Of a stretch of DNA of 64,000 nt, positions 32,301 to 40,325 are shown piece by piece (the stretch's first letter is position 1; each line of letters starts with the position of its first letter). This DNA is from Cystobacter fuscus (GTDB taxonomy: Bacteria; Myxococcota; Myxococcia; Myxococcales; Myxococcaceae): positions 8,184,001 through 8,248,000 of the forward strand of contig NZ_CP022098.1 of assembly GCF_002305875.1 (NCBI RefSeq). The letters run 5' to 3'. The notes under the pieces are model-generated. The model did no database searches. It was given only the letters and a program-made list of their open reading frames with translations, and had not been told where the DNA came from. A program made the position numbers and the translations under genes.

Positions 32301-32345
32301 GCGGGCCAGGCGCTGCTTGATTTCCTCCTTGCCCTCCTCGCTCAC
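23301..32345 (-). CDS. PKS-B: bimodular PKS, KS-AT-KR-ACP then KS-DH-KR-ACP without AT
   Basis: A protein of 3014 residues starting at a GTG that overlaps the PKS-A stop (GTGA). After an N-terminal docking helix comes module 2. It has a KS (Cys197), an AT (Ser645 in GHSVGE, HAFH 745-748, so malonyl), an A-type KR (GGKGALG, no LDD motif, Trp1277, Tyr1285) and an ACP (Ser1451 in GLDSIM). Module 3 has a KS (Cys1683, His1858 in KTNVGH). The AT is then missing: about 55 residues lead directly to LPTYPFQRQRYWW (about 2055). A DH follows (His2112 in LDDHRLYG, Asp2280 in HPGFVDSCFQ, Pro of HxxxGxxxxP replaced by Ala), then a KR (LED, Tyr2761) and an ACP (Ser2923). Module 3 needs malonyl from another AT. 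The C-terminal tail is a docking helix. Confidence 0.95.
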   Translation of the reverse strand: MSEEGKEEIKQRLARAVMAMQKMQARIDSLERARAEPIALVGMGCRFPGGADTPEAYWELLAAGRDVVRREPASRRFGSDSGAPRWAGYLEDVSGFDAEFFGISPREAASLDPRQRLLLEVAWEALEHAGQDPERLVDTATGVFVGLTGDDYARLLPTDPESIDAYFSTGNGHCFPPGRLSYTLGLRGPSLSVDTACSSSLVAVHLACQSLRSGECDVALAGGVNLVLHPSVTQSLIRMQALSPNGRCSAFDARANGFVRGEGCGVVVLKRLSDAQARGDRILALIRGSAVNQDGRSQGLTAPNVLAQRDLLLQALKNAKLQPSALGYVEAHGTGTPLGDPIEVEALVEVLGQPRPDGQRCALGSVKTNMGHLEAAAGIAGLMKAALALQHEAIPKHLNFSRLNPRIRLDGTPFFVPTETQAWKRSAQPRFAGVSAFGMSGTNAHIILEEAPLPAAPTRAPAPRPAHLLTLSARNEDALGELARRYASHLSAHPEEDAADVCFTANTARARMEHRLSVVGGSTQVLAERLSAFASGARQERVAQGKAGHTPPRVAFLFTGQGAQFAGMGRRLFETSPVFRDALERCASRLSPRMDLLSVLYPKDGVTSPIDQTAFSQPALFALEYALAELWRSWGVVPDAVMGHSVGEFAAACVAGILSMEDALDLIAERGRLMQALPAGGVMAMVFASREQVEPLLAKEPGRVSIAADNAPGQLTVSGEAAAVGRILAALEAQGLATRKLNVSHAFHSPLMEPMLDALEARAARMARAPGQVPLVSNVTGRVVGPSELGAPGYWRRHAREAVRFQEGMASLRGLGIDVFVEVGPNATLLGLGKACLGDGPTWLASLRKGQDDQEQMLDTLGRLFVQGHSQEWKGVDPEPARRKLVLPRYPWRRQRHWAIPETSVTVAPQVEVSRPAREGGSRGARYAVDWRPSVRAGSEVSPARGSWLVVGEGEEGRRLAAHLESQGTACVTVAPSAFAGAWREHAASCAGVVFLRALETERAHEACLELASVLHVLEGTPDAAARVWVVTRNAHSPSAEARVNPSQSLLWGLGRTVSLESSQHWGGLIDLGSEEGVERLWEELRSADGEDQVLLRGGQRYVARLMEREAPELQPLPVSADATYLITGGKGALGLNVARRLVRRGARHLVLTMRGAFPERSRWDELQGHGDEQARRIAAVRELEAAGAEVWLVQADVSQRDAMAALLERMKGALPPLRGIVHAAGVSATARVADLDAETLGRVLAPKVDGAWNLHALTREQPLDFFVLFSSVAGVWGSSNGGAYAAANAFLDGLAAHRRALGLVATSIDWGLWEGAGLATIEERVWLEGVGLEALDREAALDWMERLVASGVSHSVVASVRWERFRSLLEARRPRPFLADLRVHAASEPTRALPEGKAPPRPAWKDAATPSARREAVGALVRETVSRTLGLSAGQSLDAERGFHELGLDSIMAVEMKGRLEDQFGLTLPATLAFNYPNVRALTEHLDSLLHQESPLAATTEARAEAAPDEPIAIVGMACRMPGGADTPEAFWRLLKEGTDAIAEIPADRWDVESWYDPDPEVPGKMYVRAGGFLREVDRFDPRFFGISPREAESMDPQQRLMLEVAWEALERAGQDVSALKGSRTGVFVGVTAADYARVILQGPAEQVDAWFASGTSLNAVAGRVSYLLGLQGPSLVVDTACSSSLTALHLACQSLRSGESTRALAAGVNVILSPESMLAVSKARMLAPDGRCKTFDASANGFARAEGCGVLVLERLSDAKARGSNILAVIRGSAVNQDGPSSGLTVPNGQAQRAVIQQALRGAGVAPAEVSYLEAHGTGTSLGDPIEAEAMWSVLKEGRQGNESLWMGSVKTNVGHLESASGVAGVMKVVLALRHGQLPAHLHLKTPNPHIDWKGMGVKVPVALTDWAPTQGRRIAGVSSFGFSGTNAHVVLEEAPAPERTRPETEPRRHVLLLSARSPEALRALAGRYARALEDGVDVVDMCFTAAVGRTRFEHWLTVEADSAERMRERLSALEVGQSPEGVVFGSGADQAPRWEPSEFAAGGGRLIPLPTYPFQRQRYWWKGSTPRAASRNHEAPVPHFGRRLRSPALDAIVYETVYGPSRPVHLDDHRLYGTRVAAGSSHVSLLLSVIEDVYGSPACTLENLAFPRALILSENEERAVQIILSPPERGGAFEVKSLAADGGGETWLPHVSGSLSLGEAPPPEPWESREELQTRCQEVLRGEDFYRGMRGQGYVLGSSYMWIHSAKRGGMDILGELRLPELPDSLEEHVLHPGFVDSCFQVLTSWTLEYQSRFPDAILIPFSISRFTVHRRPRGTVWCHARVREDGRAGVGASLGGDLRIYDEQGLVAEVLGFRARMASREAVRPGLQAPREEARYELTWKPEPPPSGTLPALDPRPWVLWMDRHGVGERLGRLLEEHGARVIRVRSAAVFQKLGADSFEVDAWRPEDCARALSEALGAEGCAGVVYLAGLDARASEDASADTVQRAVLEASGGALHLVKALVGSNTVVPVWLVTQGAQAVRNGPVSLPQAPLWGLGRVIDREHPELRCTRVDLDARDEEGSLRGLLAELTRGASTAGREVVLRRGVRLHPELREERGGRDVAPVLLPEATYLITGGLGGLGLEVAKWMVERGARHLVLVGRRAPSALATEAVRALERAGAQVTLASVDVSREEEVSRLLRQVDAASPPLRGVIHAAGVLEDGALLQQELERFERVMNPKVAGAWNLHRLTRDRPLDFFVLFSSASALLGSGGQGNYAAANAFLDALAHERRAHGLPAQSLDWGPWAETGMVGASDGALARSLERRGIRPLPTAGALALFGEALASGRPQVALLSIQWPVYLESLGALGRSPLYAALAPVRAAETHAGARLAERLRSALPQERSRLLVRSLQEETARILRLEPSEVDWRQGFAELGMDSLMAIELRNVLQKQLGAPVPATVALDHPTVDFLGQHLLTDVLKLDVQAAPAEPPPPAPIVVKASPVPAAEDLDALSDAELARLVAEDLAKDS
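26662..26934. repeat. KS-coding repeat, copy in PKS-B module 3
   Basis: Direct repeat partner of 22045-22317 in the same orientation, 4617 bases apart. This copy encodes the intact KTNVGH motif. Recombination between the copies would delete the end of PKS-B and fuse it to PKS-C. Confidence 0.85.
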
Positions 32346-35300
32346 GATGCGTCCTCCCAGCCCGCCAGCGCGTCATCCACCATCTCGAGCAACTTCCCCT
32401 CGGACAGCTCGGCGAGCTGGTGCACCTCCTGCTCCACGGGAGCGGGCCGGCTCTTCTCCTTGCGAGGCTTCTCCACGGGCGCCGCCGGCGCCGCCTGCTC
32501 CTGCACGGGCGCCAGGCCGAGCTGCTCCAGCAGGTAGGCCGACAGGGCCATCAGCGTGGAGCGCGCCCACAGCAGCGTCACCGACAGCTTCAGGTCCAGC
32601 GCGGCCTCGATGCGGTTGCGCAGCTCCAGGCTCATCAGCGAGTCGAGCCCCAGGCCCCGGAACGGCTCATGCCGCCCGATACGCGTGGGGTCCACCCGGA
32701 GCACCTGGGCGAGCCGCTCGCGCAGGTAGTTCTCCAGCATCGCCACGCGTCCGCCCGGCGCGCAGCGCTTGAGATCCAACAGCAGGCTGGAGCGACCCCG
32801 CGCGCCCTCGGCGTGACTCTCCTGCGCCAGCTCCTCCCAGACGTGCTGGGAGGCCGCGCTCGGGAAGAACTGCAACCACTGGCGCAGATCCAACAGCACC
32901 GCGCCCGCGTTCGCCGCGCCCTCCGCGAGCAGGCGCTCGAGCAGCACGTCGCCCTGTCTGGTCGTGAAGCTCGCCATGCCCTGGAACGCGAGGCGCTCGC
33001 CCCGGTTGGCCCGCGCCGCGGCCAGACCCACCTCGGAGAAGGGTCCCCAGTTCACGCTCAGGGCGGGCAGGCCCTGCTGGCGCCGGTGGTGGGCCAGCGC
33101 GTCCATGGCGGCGTTGGCCGCCGCGTAGTTGCCCTGTCCCGGCATGCCCAGCAGCGCCGCCATGGAGGAGTAGAGGACGAAGAAGTCCAGCGGCTCGTCG
33201 CGGGTGAGCGCGTGCAGGTTCCAGGCGCCCTGGATCTTCGGCGTCAGCACCTCGCGGAAGCGCGAGGGCTCCTGCTGCTCGAGGATGCCGTCATCGAGCA
33301 CACCCGCGCAGTGCAGCACGCCCCGGAGCGTGGGCAGCTCGCCGTGCGTGCGCGCCACCACCTCGGCGAGCCCCCGGGCGTCCGCCACGTCCACGCGCGC
33401 CACCTCCACGCGCGCCCCCGTGGCCCGCATCGCCTCCAGCTTCTCGGTGACGGACTCGGACGGGGCGCCGCGGCCCAGCAGCACCAGGTGACGTGCGCCA
33501 TGCCCCACGAGCCACTGGGCCGCCGACAGACCCAGGCCCCCGAGTCCTCCGGTGATGAGGTACGAGCCGTCCGCGCGCACCCGGAAGCCCGGCTTGGGCG
33601 GGACGACGCGCAGCTGCGGATCCTGCATCGTGACGACGAGCTTGCCCACGTGCTGGCCCCGCGCCATCTCCCGGAAGGCCTCCGACACCTGCGACACGGG
33701 GAAGGAGCGGTGCTGGACGGGCCGGAGCATGCCGGAGGCCATGCGCTCCATCACCTCGTGCAACAGGCGCGCGCACAGCGCCGGCCGACGATCACGCAAG
33801 CCGCCCAGGTCGATGGCGACGTACATGAGCCGACGGCTGAACTGGGACAGCTCCAGCGAGCGTCCGGCGTGGATGTCCCGGTTGCCCACCTCGAGGAAGC
33901 GGCCGTCCGGAGCCAGCACCTCCATGCTCCGGGTGATGGCGTCTCCGGAGAGGGAGTTGAGCACCACGTCCACGCCCTCCCCGTCCGTCACGCGCATCAC
34001 CTCGTCGGCGAAGGCGAGCGTGTGCGAGTCCATCACGTGGGCAATGCCCATGCCGCGCAGCAGCTCGCGCTTCTCGGGCGTGCCCGCGGTGGCGAACACC
34101 TCCGCGCCCAGCGCCTGGGCGATCTGCACCGCCGCGAGCCCGAGCCCACCCGCGGCCGAGTGGATGAGGATGCGCTCGCCCGCGCCCAGGTGGGCGAGGT
34201 GGTGCAACGCGTACCAGGCCGTCATGAAGACGCTGGGGATGGAGCTGGCCTCCTCCACGCCCATGTCCGGGGGCCGGCGCGCCACGAAGCGCGCGTCCAC
34301 GACGACGTGCGAGGCCATGGCCGAGCGCGTGAAGGCCACCACCGCGTCACCCACCGCGAGTCCCTCCACGCCCTCGCCCACCGCCACCACCCGGCCCGCG
34401 CAGTCCAGTCCGAGCGGCAGCCCCTCCAGCGGCACGCCCGAGCGTCCCCCCTCCACGTCCTTCATCACGTACAGGCCCATGGTCTTCATCACGTCGATGA
34501 AGTTGAGGGCCGAGGCCTCGACGGCGATCTCCACCTCTCCGCGCGCGGGGCGGCGCCGCTCGGCCATGCGGACCACCACGCCGCCGAAGGAGGCCGCGGG
34601 TGCCGTCTCCACCAGGAAGCTCCTGCCAACCGCGGGCAGCAGGGGCTCGTTGAGCATGTCCTTGGCCGCCGAGCGCCGCACGAGCCGCGCCACCATGCGC
34701 GTTCCCCCGCGCAGGGCCACCTGCTCGTCCTCCGCGCGCGCCGACAGCTCCCGGCCCAGCGACTCCACGTCCACCTGGGCGGAGGAAGGATCCAGGTCCA
34801 CGCACGTGCAGCGCAGCTCCGGGTGCTCCTGCCCCACCGTGCGGCCCAGGCCCCAGAGCGCCGCCTGGAGCGCGCCCGGCGTGGGTGAGCCCAGCACCGG
34901 CCACGCCCCGCGCGTCACCAGCCACAGCCGCGGCGGATCCCTCCAGCCCCAGCGCAGCATCTCCTGCACCACCCGGAGTGCGCCGCCGCAGGTGCGCATC
35001 GCCGACTCGAGCGCCTGTTCGCCCGGCGCGTCCGGCTCGGCCGCGTCCAGGCCCCACAGGTAGGCCACGCCCGCGCAGGAGTTCTCCTCGGGGAAGCACT
35101 GGCGCACCACGGCGCTCAGGTCCTCGCGCGAGCCCGGGGCCACGGTGTAGTGACGGGCGTGGATGCGGCGCAGGCCCGTGCCCGCCTCCACGCGGACGCA
35201 CGCCCCGCCCCACGACTCCAGCATCTGCGCGAGCGCCTCGCCCACGCCGGAGGCATCCTGGAAGATGAGCCACGGCGTGTCGGCGGAGCCCGGCTCGAAC

Positions 35301-38300
35301 ACGGCGGGCAGACCCGCGCGGCGCCAGGCGACCTCGAAGAGCGAGCGATCCTGCTCGGCGCGCGCCTTGCCGTAGCGCGTGGGCAGGGCCGCGAGCTCCA
35401 GGCCCTCCACCACGGCGAGCGCGGCGCCCTGCCCGTCCAGCAGCGTCACGTCGCCCTCCAGGGTGGAACCCTTGCGCCAGGACTCGCGGGGGGTGATGCG
35501 CGCGTGGGCCCACTGGGGCGAGCCCCGGCGCAGCAGCTCGAAGTGGCGCAGGCGCACGGGCACGAAGGTGGTCTCATCCGAGGGCAGGCACTCGAGCAAC
35601 ACCTGGAGCGCCGCGTCGAGCACCCCGGGGTGCAGGCCGCCCGCGGCCCCGAGCGCTTCGGGCACGGCGATGCGGCCCAGGGCCTCGCCGTCCGTGCTCC
35701 ACACCTCCTGCACGCCGCGGAAGGTGGGGCCGTACTGGAGTCCGCGCTGCTCCATCTCGTGGTAGTGCGCCTCGCCGATGAGCAGCCGGGACGGCAGGCG
35801 CCGCTGGAGCTCCTCCACCACGACGGGCGCCGGCGCGCTCCGGGTGTGGCTGTCCGAGGCACGCACCCGGCCGCCCGCGTGCACCGTCCACATCTCCGCG
35901 CCGCTGCCGCCCGGGGTGGGGATGAAGCTGGACACCTTGAAGGAGATGGCGCCCGTGGAGCTCACGTCCACGAGCAGCTCGGCCCGGCGCACGCTGTCGC
36001 CGAGCAGCGCCAGGGCGTCGTCGATGCGCAGCTCCTCGAGCACCCAGGGCCCGGGGCCGAGCGCGGACTGCACCGCCGTCATCACCCAGTCCAGGTAGGC
36101 CGTGGTGGGCAGCAGCACGGAGCCCTGCACCTTGTGGTCCGCCAGCCAGGGAATGGACTGGAGTCCCACGTCCACGTCCCAGAAGAAGGCCCCGGGGCGC
36201 AGGGAGGAGCGGCGGGGCTCGCCCAGCACCGAGGCCGGCGCCGCCTCGCGCTGCCCCTGGGGGAGGGCCGGCTTGGCACCGGGTTGGAACCAGCAGTCCT
36301 GGCGCTGCCAGGGATAGTCCGGCAGCCGCACCTGGCGGCCCCCTTCCGGGTAGAGCGCCTTCCACTCCACCTCGTGGCCCACCACGTAGAGGCCACCGAG
36401 CGTCTCCAGCATCACCTCGCGCTCGTTCTTCTCGCGCCGCATCGACGGCAGCACCGTGCCCTCCAGGCGCAGGTGGGCGATGGTCTGCTCGATGGAGGGC
36501 AGCAGCACCGGATGCGGGCTCACCTCCACGAAGAGCGTGTGGCCGCTGGTGGCCAGGCGCTCCACCACCGGCGAGAGCAGCACCGGCTCGCGCAGGTTGC
36601 GCACCCAGTAGGCCGGCTCCAGGTCCGAGCCGTCCATCACCTGGCCCGTCACCGTGGAGTACAGCGGCACCTCGCCGCGCCGGGGCGACAGGCCCTCCAG
36701 GGCGCGCAGCAGATCCTCGCGCAGGGGCTCCATCTGCGGGCTGTGCGAGGCCACGTCCACCTTCACCCGGCGGCAGAACACCTCCTGGGCCTCCAGCTTC
36801 TCCAGCACCTGGCCGAGCGCGTGGGTATCCCCGGAGAGCACGGTGGAGCGGGGGCTGTTGCTGGCGGCCACGGACAGCCAGTCCTCCAGGCCCTGGATGG
36901 CGGCGCGGGCCTCCTCCAACGTCAGCTCCACCATGGCCATGCCGCCCTGGCCACTCACGCGGCGCAGCAGCAGGCTGCGACGGCAGATGACGCGCGCCGC
37001 GTCGTCGAGGCTCAGCGCCCCGGCCACGTGCGCCGCGGCCACCTCGCCCATGCTGTGGCCCACCACGCCATCGGGCACCACGCCCCAGGCGCGCCACAGC
37101 CGCGCGAGCGCCACCTGCACGGCGAAGAGCGCGGGCTGCACCTGATCCACGCGCTCCATCCACCCGGGCGAGTCCGAGCGCAGCAGCTCCACGAGGGACC
37201 AGTCCACGTGGCGGCGCAGCGCCGCGTCGCACTGCTCGATGGCGGAGCGGAACACGGGCTCCTCGGCCATGAGGCGCCGGCCCATGCCGGCCCACTGCGA
37301 GCCCTGCCCCGGGAAGACGAACACCACGGGCTGGTGCCGACCATCCGCGTGGCGGGTGATGGACAGGCCGGGGCGGCTCTCTCCGCGCAGGAAGGCGCCC
37401 AGGCTCGCCCGGGCCTCGGCGTGGGTGCGCGCCTGGAGCGCCAGGCGGTAGTGCAGGTGGCCGCTGTGGACGGAGGCCGTGTAGCAGACGTCGTGCAGCG
37501 ACAGCGGGCGCTCCTCGAGCCGGGCGAGCAGCAGGTGCGCGGCCCGGGCGAGCGCCTCGGGCGTCTGCGCGGACAGGGGCAGCAGCTCCACGCGCGTGGA
37601 GTCTCCGGAAGGCCGTGTCGGGGCGGGCAGCTCGCTCACGGGCGACTCCGGGGGAGGCAGCGCGCTCCAGCGCACCGCGACACCCCGGGCATGCAGGGCC
37701 CCGAGCGCCTCGAGCAGGGCGGCGCGGGGCTCGTCGCGCCGCAGCGAGCCCACCACCACGCCCGCGCGCACGGCCTTGCGCAAGAGCTGCTCCACCGGAC
37801 GGCACAGCACCGGGTGGGGGCTGAGCTCCACGAAGGTGTCGAAGCCCTCGGAGACGAGCCGCTCGGCGGCCTGGGCGAAGCGCACCGGCTGGCGCGGGTT
37901 GCGGCAGCGCGCGTCACCGACGCGGCCCTCCGGGCCCACCTCGCGCGCCAGGGTGGACAGCCACATGGGGCCGCTCGAGCGTTCCCACAGCCGCTCCTGG
38001 GCCGCTTCCAGCTCGTCGCGCAGGGGCTCCCACTGCCGCAGGCGGCTCGCGCGATACACCTTCCACACCGCGTCCACCTCGTCCAGTCCGCCGGCGATGC
38101 ACGCCGCGGCCACCTCGCCCACGCCATGACCCACCACGGCCTCGGGCTCCACGCCCCAGGAGCGCCACAGCGCCGCGAGCCCCATCTGCACCGCGAACGT
38201 CAAGGGCTCCGCGGAGTCCTCGTCCGTCTGCCCGCGCGCGTGCGGCTCGCGCAGCCTCTCCACGAGGGACCAGCCCGCCAGCGGCATGAAGCTCGCGTCC

Positions 38301-40054
38301 AGTGCCTCCACGCGGGCGCGGAACACGGGCTCGGTGGCCAGCAGCTCCCGGCCCATGGCGGGCCATTCCGAGCCCTGGGGCGCGCACACGAAGGCCACGC
38401 GCGGGCGCTCACAGGGCTCGCCGGTGAAGAGGCCCGTGCGGCGCTTGCCCTGGCGCAGGCTCTTGAGCAGCGCGGCCAGGTCCGAGCGCGTGCGGAACAC
38501 CATGGCCGCGCGGTGGCCACCCGCGCCCGCGTGCAGGGCCCAGGTGCGGCACAGGTCGCGCAGGGCCACCGGCGCCGCGCGGTTGAGCACCAGCTCCTCC
38601 GCGCGGGCCGCCTGGGCGAGCAGCTCCTCGGCGCCGTCGGCCGCCAGGGGCAGGAGGTCCTCGCCCCCCACGGGGGACTCCTCCATCACGACGTGGGCGT
38701 TGGTGCCGCCCCAGCCGAACGCGCTCACGCCCGCGGTGGCCGGCCCGTCCTCTCCGGGCCAGGGCAGCGTGTGGCGCGGCAGGCTCAGCCGCAGCTCGCC
38801 GAAGGGGATGCGGGGGTTGGGCTCGCCGTGCAGCATGTGCGGGGGCACGAGCCGGCGCGACAGCGCGAGCGCCACCTTGATGACGCCCGCGATGCCCGCG
38901 GCGCCCTCCAGGTGGCCGATGTTCGCCTTGAGCGAGCCGATGAGCAGCGGCCGATCGATGGCACGGCCCTCACCGAGCGCCGCGCCCAGGGCGCTCGCCT
39001 CGGTGGGGTCTCCCAGGGCGGTGCCCGTGCCGTGCGTCTCCACGTAGTGCACGCGGTTGGTGGGCACGCCCGCGCGCGCGTAGGCCTCGCGCAGGAGCGC
39101 CGCCTGACCGGGCACGCTCGGCGCGGTGAGCCCGTTGCCCAGGCCGTTGTTGTTCACCGCGCTGCCGCGGATGATGCAGTAGATGCGCGCGCCCGCGGCG
39201 ATCGCCGCCGACAGCGGCTGGAGCACCACGAGCCCCGCGCCCTCCCCTCGCCCGAAGCCATCCGCGCCCGCCGCGAACGCCTTGCTGCGCCCGTCCGGCG
39301 ACAGCCCGCCGAACTTGGACAGGAGCACGTTCGCCTCGGGCGAGAACATCAGGTTGACGCCGCCCACCAGCGCCAGCCGGCTCTCCCCCGAGCGCAGGCT
39401 CTGACACGCCAGGTGCACCGCCACGAGCGACGAGGAGCACGCCGTGTCCACCGTGAGGCTCGGCCCCTTGAGTCCCAGCGTGTACGAGAGGCGGTTGGCC
39501 ACGATGTTGAGCGACTGGCCCGTGGCGCTGTGCAGCGTCACCGCCGCGCGCTCGCTCAGGTGGCGGTCCGCGTAGTCATGCCAGATGGAGCCCATGAACA
39601 CGCCCGTGCGCGAGCCCTTGAGGCTCGAGGGGGGCAGGCCCGCGTCCGCCAGGGCCTCCCACGCCACCTCCAGCATCAACCGCTGCTGGGGATCCATCTC
39701 CGCGGCCTCGCGCGGGGAGATGCCGAAGAAGAGCGGATCGAACCCGCTCACCCCCTCGAGGAAATAGCCGTGGCGGGTGATCATCCGCCCCTCGGCCTGG
39801 GGGTCCGGATCGTACCAGGCATGCGCGTCCCAGCGATCCGCGGGAACCTCCTGGAGCAACTCCCGGCCCTCGCACAACACGCGCCAGAACGCCTCCGCGT
39901 CCGGCGCCCCGGGAAAGCGGCACGCCAACCCCACCACCGCCAGCGGCTCCACTTCACCCGAGGCCGCCAGGGCTCCCGTCTCCGCGTCCTCGTCGCGCTC
40001 CACCTTCGTGGCGGTGTGGGTGCCGGGCTTCAGGGGGTTCTCGCTCTCCGTCAT
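32342..40054 (-). CDS. PKS-A: fully reducing PKS module with tandem AT, KS-AT(inactive)-AT-DH-ER-KR-ACP
   Basis: A protein of 2570 residues; ATG with Shine-Dalgarno aggaagg. The KS is complete (Cys206, His341, His381). A shortened AT follows, whose GHSxGE reads GHGVGE (Gly644 at the Ser site) and which lacks the substrate-motif subdomain. A complete second AT has Ser1001 (GHSMGE) and VASH at 1101-1104, neither the malonyl HAFH nor the methylmalonyl YASH. The DH has His1307 (HKVQGSVLLP) and Asp1480 (HPGVLDAALQ). The ER (about 1800-2120) has HSAAGGLGLAA. The KR has GGLGGLG, LDD (B-type) and Tyr2310. The ACP has Ser2472 (GLDSLM), then a docking tail. No loading module precedes the KS, so the starter must arrive in trans. 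It is first of the three PKS genes. Confidence 0.95.
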   Translation of the reverse strand: MTESENPLKPGTHTATKVERDEDAETGALAASGEVEPLAVVGLACRFPGAPDAEAFWRVLCEGRELLQEVPADRWDAHAWYDPDPQAEGRMITRHGYFLEGVSGFDPLFFGISPREAAEMDPQQRLMLEVAWEALADAGLPPSSLKGSRTGVFMGSIWHDYADRHLSERAAVTLHSATGQSLNIVANRLSYTLGLKGPSLTVDTACSSSLVAVHLACQSLRSGESRLALVGGVNLMFSPEANVLLSKFGGLSPDGRSKAFAAGADGFGRGEGAGLVVLQPLSAAIAAGARIYCIIRGSAVNNNGLGNGLTAPSVPGQAALLREAYARAGVPTNRVHYVETHGTGTALGDPTEASALGAALGEGRAIDRPLLIGSLKANIGHLEGAAGIAGVIKVALALSRRLVPPHMLHGEPNPRIPFGELRLSLPRHTLPWPGEDGPATAGVSAFGWGGTNAHVVMEESPVGGEDLLPLAADGAEELLAQAARAEELVLNRAAPVALRDLCRTWALHAGAGGHRAAMVFRTRSDLAALLKSLRQGKRRTGLFTGEPCERPRVAFVCAPQGSEWPAMGRELLATEPVFRARVEALDASFMPLAGWSLVERLREPHARGQTDEDSAEPLTFAVQMGLAALWRSWGVEPEAVVGHGVGEVAAACIAGGLDEVDAVWKVYRASRLRQWEPLRDELEAAQERLWERSSGPMWLSTLAREVGPEGRVGDARCRNPRQPVRFAQAAERLVSEGFDTFVELSPHPVLCRPVEQLLRKAVRAGVVVGSLRRDEPRAALLEALGALHARGVAVRWSALPPPESPVSELPAPTRPSGDSTRVELLPLSAQTPEALARAAHLLLARLEERPLSLHDVCYTASVHSGHLHYRLALQARTHAEARASLGAFLRGESRPGLSITRHADGRHQPVVFVFPGQGSQWAGMGRRLMAEEPVFRSAIEQCDAALRRHVDWSLVELLRSDSPGWMERVDQVQPALFAVQVALARLWRAWGVVPDGVVGHSMGEVAAAHVAGALSLDDAARVICRRSLLLRRVSGQGGMAMVELTLEEARAAIQGLEDWLSVAASNSPRSTVLSGDTHALGQVLEKLEAQEVFCRRVKVDVASHSPQMEPLREDLLRALEGLSPRRGEVPLYSTVTGQVMDGSDLEPAYWVRNLREPVLLSPVVERLATSGHTLFVEVSPHPVLLPSIEQTIAHLRLEGTVLPSMRREKNEREVMLETLGGLYVVGHEVEWKALYPEGGRQVRLPDYPWQRQDCWFQPGAKPALPQGQREAAPASVLGEPRRSSLRPGAFFWDVDVGLQSIPWLADHKVQGSVLLPTTAYLDWVMTAVQSALGPGPWVLEELRIDDALALLGDSVRRAELLVDVSSTGAISFKVSSFIPTPGGSGAEMWTVHAGGRVRASDSHTRSAPAPVVVEELQRRLPSRLLIGEAHYHEMEQRGLQYGPTFRGVQEVWSTDGEALGRIAVPEALGAAGGLHPGVLDAALQVLLECLPSDETTFVPVRLRHFELLRRGSPQWAHARITPRESWRKGSTLEGDVTLLDGQGAALAVVEGLELAALPTRYGKARAEQDRSLFEVAWRRAGLPAVFEPGSADTPWLIFQDASGVGEALAQMLESWGGACVRVEAGTGLRRIHARHYTVAPGSREDLSAVVRQCFPEENSCAGVAYLWGLDAAEPDAPGEQALESAMRTCGGALRVVQEMLRWGWRDPPRLWLVTRGAWPVLGSPTPGALQAALWGLGRTVGQEHPELRCTCVDLDPSSAQVDVESLGRELSARAEDEQVALRGGTRMVARLVRRSAAKDMLNEPLLPAVGRSFLVETAPAASFGGVVVRMAERRRPARGEVEIAVEASALNFIDVMKTMGLYVMKDVEGGRSGVPLEGLPLGLDCAGRVVAVGEGVEGLAVGDAVVAFTRSAMASHVVVDARFVARRPPDMGVEEASSIPSVFMTAWYALHHLAHLGAGERILIHSAAGGLGLAAVQIAQALGAEVFATAGTPEKRELLRGMGIAHVMDSHTLAFADEVMRVTDGEGVDVVLNSLSGDAITRSMEVLAPDGRFLEVGNRDIHAGRSLELSQFSRRLMYVAIDLGGLRDRRPALCARLLHEVMERMASGMLRPVQHRSFPVSQVSEAFREMARGQHVGKLVVTMQDPQLRVVPPKPGFRVRADGSYLITGGLGGLGLSAAQWLVGHGARHLVLLGRGAPSESVTEKLEAMRATGARVEVARVDVADARGLAEVVARTHGELPTLRGVLHCAGVLDDGILEQQEPSRFREVLTPKIQGAWNLHALTRDEPLDFFVLYSSMAALLGMPGQGNYAAANAAMDALAHHRRQQGLPALSVNWGPFSEVGLAAARANRGERLAFQGMASFTTRQGDVLLERLLAEGAANAGAVLLDLRQWLQFFPSAASQHVWEELAQESHAEGARGRSSLLLDLKRCAPGGRVAMLENYLRERLAQVLRVDPTRIGRHEPFRGLGLDSLMSLELRNRIEAALDLKLSVTLLWARSTLMALSAYLLEQLGLAPVQEQAAPAAPVEKPRKEKSRPAPVEQEVHQLAELSEGKLLEMVDDALAGWEDAS

Positions 40055-40325
40055 GTCTTGCCTTCCTGTGTCCCGCTTCCAGCCGCCAAAGACTTGCGTC
40101 CCTTACGGACTTCGCCTGTTTCCATGTGTCCAGCGCATGAAGGCTCACCCACCCGGGGGCGCACCCCGGGTGTCGTCTATTGTGACGCAGCGCATATGAG
40201 CGGGGCCCCATCTGAACCCCTTCAAAATCGCATGTCTTTTCTGGCTTGAGGAGCGGGTAGAGACAGACCCGCGCGAAAGCGGCTAGGGCGGGGATTCCCG
40301 GGCTGTAAAACAACCAGGAGACGGG
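40055..40325 (-). promoter_or_regulatory. Leader/promoter region of the PKS operon
   Basis: This 271-base gap separates the racemase stop from the PKS-A start. It holds a strong hairpin, ACCCGGGG-gcgca-CCCCGGGT (40151-40171), and a weaker one, GCGGGT/ACCCGC (40253-40272). The first is about 100 bases before the PKS-A start and has no following T-run in that direction, so it is more likely a leader structure than a terminator. A clear -35/-10 pair was not identified. Confidence 0.4.

Noticed and set aside
40151-40171. Hairpin as terminator of the racemase gene
   Set aside because: About 155 bases after the stop and not followed by a T-run in the direction of transcription; kept as a leader structure.
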